Shown in pieces: positions 62,883 to 64,000 of a DNA stretch of 64,000 nt. The translations under genes were made by a program, and so were the position numbers. The notes under the pieces were generated by a model. It was not told the DNA's origin. It saw only the letters and a program-made list of their open reading frames with translations, and did no database searches. Origin of the DNA: Athripsodes cinereus (lineage: Eukaryota; Arthropoda; Insecta; Trichoptera; Leptoceridae); assembly GCA_947579605.1 (NCBI GenBank), contig OX388319.1, positions 14,645,447-14,709,446 on the forward strand, written 5' to 3'. The first letter of the stretch is position 1, and each line of letters starts with the position of its first letter.

Positions 62883-63883
62883 TTAATAAAATTTTTACTT
62901 CTTTGAGCTAGAATGAATTATTGGTATTTGATTAGAAACAAAAGAAAACGTGTTTTTTTAAATGGAACATAAGATAAATACTCATAATATTAAGTACCTA
63001 TGAGTAATTTTTCCGAATTTATATGGGACATCAAAGCCGTATCTTTTGTTGTGCGTAGAATTGTGTACTATAAAAATAATAATCACATTGTGCGTAGTAT
63101 AAAAAATAAAAAAGGACCAGTCAGAGCACACGCATGAGGCTTGGCACATGGTAGAGGATCACACATTTTCGCGACAGATTATGGATAAAATAAAGCAAGA
63201 TGGTCATCATTCTCTTAGAACTCAGATACCGACGAAGAAGAGATCATAGAAAATATTTAATAAAAATCTCAAAAATACATCACGTAATTTTTATAACAGC
63301 AATGTTGGGTCTGAATGTGTTTTGATAGATCGTACTGCATTATGTCGATTCGCGTTTGTGGTCGGTAGTCGTCAGTAGCAAATTGAATGCAATTCAATTG
63401 GAAAAAGAATTTAGCAATTGATAAAAAGACTGTAATCTTCTTTCCTAGAAAGGTGGAGTAATAATAAAAAAACGGGTTCAACCTCTTTGTTTGTGAATTA
63501 GAGATGATTGTTCGTATAATGAGTAAGAGCCACTCTGCTATTTAAATTCAAATCAAAAGGAATGAAACCGTTCGAAATATAAATTCGTAATGAATGGAAG
63601 AATAGGTTCTCATTTCAAATGCTTATTCGAATTGTTTCCTTTTGTTGAAAGTGTCACAACTCAAATTTAAAAATAACAAATTTTATTTTTGGAATAATCA
63701 TAATACATAATCACTTTGTTTATCGAGTCCGCTTGTTAGCAATTTAATGTATGATGCTATGGTGTTATGAATGAATGGCGGGAAATTGATAACTTAATAT
63801 TACATTATTCTTAATATTACTTAATATAACGTAATTCTTTTGCCTATTTTCGATTATTTAGATAATAATAACCACAGCAATAC
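62883..63883. other. No recognisable feature
   Basis: The 70-codon minus frame at 63,269-63,481 has no recognisable domain. Confidence 0.4.
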
Positions 63884-63920
63884 TTTTTTTTCATTCTTTT
63901 TGCACATCATCATTTTAACT
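63884..63920 (-). mobile_element. NLR-7 tail fragment
   Basis: TTTTCATTCTTTTTGCACAT then CATCATTTTA resembles the end of the copy at 39,417 (TTATTCTTCTTGCACATCAT). Too short for certainty. Confidence 0.35.
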
Positions 63921-64000
63921 ACACCTAATAATTCAAAATACGTCATTTCTCCTTTCCATATTATTAGAACAAATGTACTCTATGATGTCTTATGCCCCAA

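Noticed and set aside
1..64000. Host gene exons, splice-linked ORFs, rRNA genes or prokaryotic operons
   Set aside because: No conserved non-transposon coding block with splice signals, no rRNA sequence and no closely packed gene arrangement was seen.

Overview
This is a eukaryotic, AT-rich, intron/intergenic-type window with no host protein-coding exon that I can support. The repeat content (APE-type non-LTR retrotransposons with microsatellite tails, tRNA-derived SINEs, piggyBac, hAT, a Penelope-like fragment) suggests an insect, most likely a moth or butterfly. That assignment is inference from repeat style, not from a marker gene.

Most recognisable sequence is transposon-derived. The labels used here are local: NLR-1 to NLR-8 are non-LTR lineages, SINE-A is a ~240-bp dispersed family, and SINE-T is a tRNA-derived family. 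SINE-A dominates, with more than 50 full or partial copies on both strands from 0.5 to 62 kb. Its last ~35 bp resemble the end of NLR-1, the only lineage with a long intact reading frame here (48,748-51,173, 801 codons, perfect 13-bp target duplication). This fits a SINE/LINE partnership in which SINE-A borrows the NLR-1 3' end.

Layout. 0-8 kb: NLR-2 and NLR-3 relics, a hAT MITE (2,101-2,486) and an internally deleted piggyBac (4,963-7,241) in perfect 14-bp TIRs. 8-19.7 kb: mostly featureless AT-rich DNA, a 22-bp minisatellite, and an NLR-1 relic split by a 221-bp insertion. 19.7-24 kb: a 609-bp TIR element, NLR-3, the best full-length SINE-A, and a CR1-like tail. 24-35.2 kb: an orphan reading-frame relic, many SINE-A copies including head-to-head pairs, a full SINE-T, an NLR-1/NLR-2 nest (33.1-34.0 kb), and a 641-bp iteron-rich element with a 10-bp duplication. 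35-48 kb: SINE-A fragments, NLR-5, NLR-6 and NLR-7, and a Penelope-like terminal fragment with a hammerhead-type core (47,984-48,026). 48.1-51.2 kb: NLR-1. 52-56 kb: a minisatellite split by a retroposon, then an NLR-1 relic split by a chimeric NLR-2 insertion. 56-64 kb: a hAT-like element and further SINE-A, NLR-1 and NLR-2 relics.

Nothing here looks like a cooperating gene cluster. The interest lies in element architecture: a SINE tail that overlaps its partner's stop codon, a chimeric retroposon suggestive of template switching, a ribozyme relic and two unusual TIR elements. All homology was judged by eye; identities and boundaries are approximate unless a target duplication fixes them.
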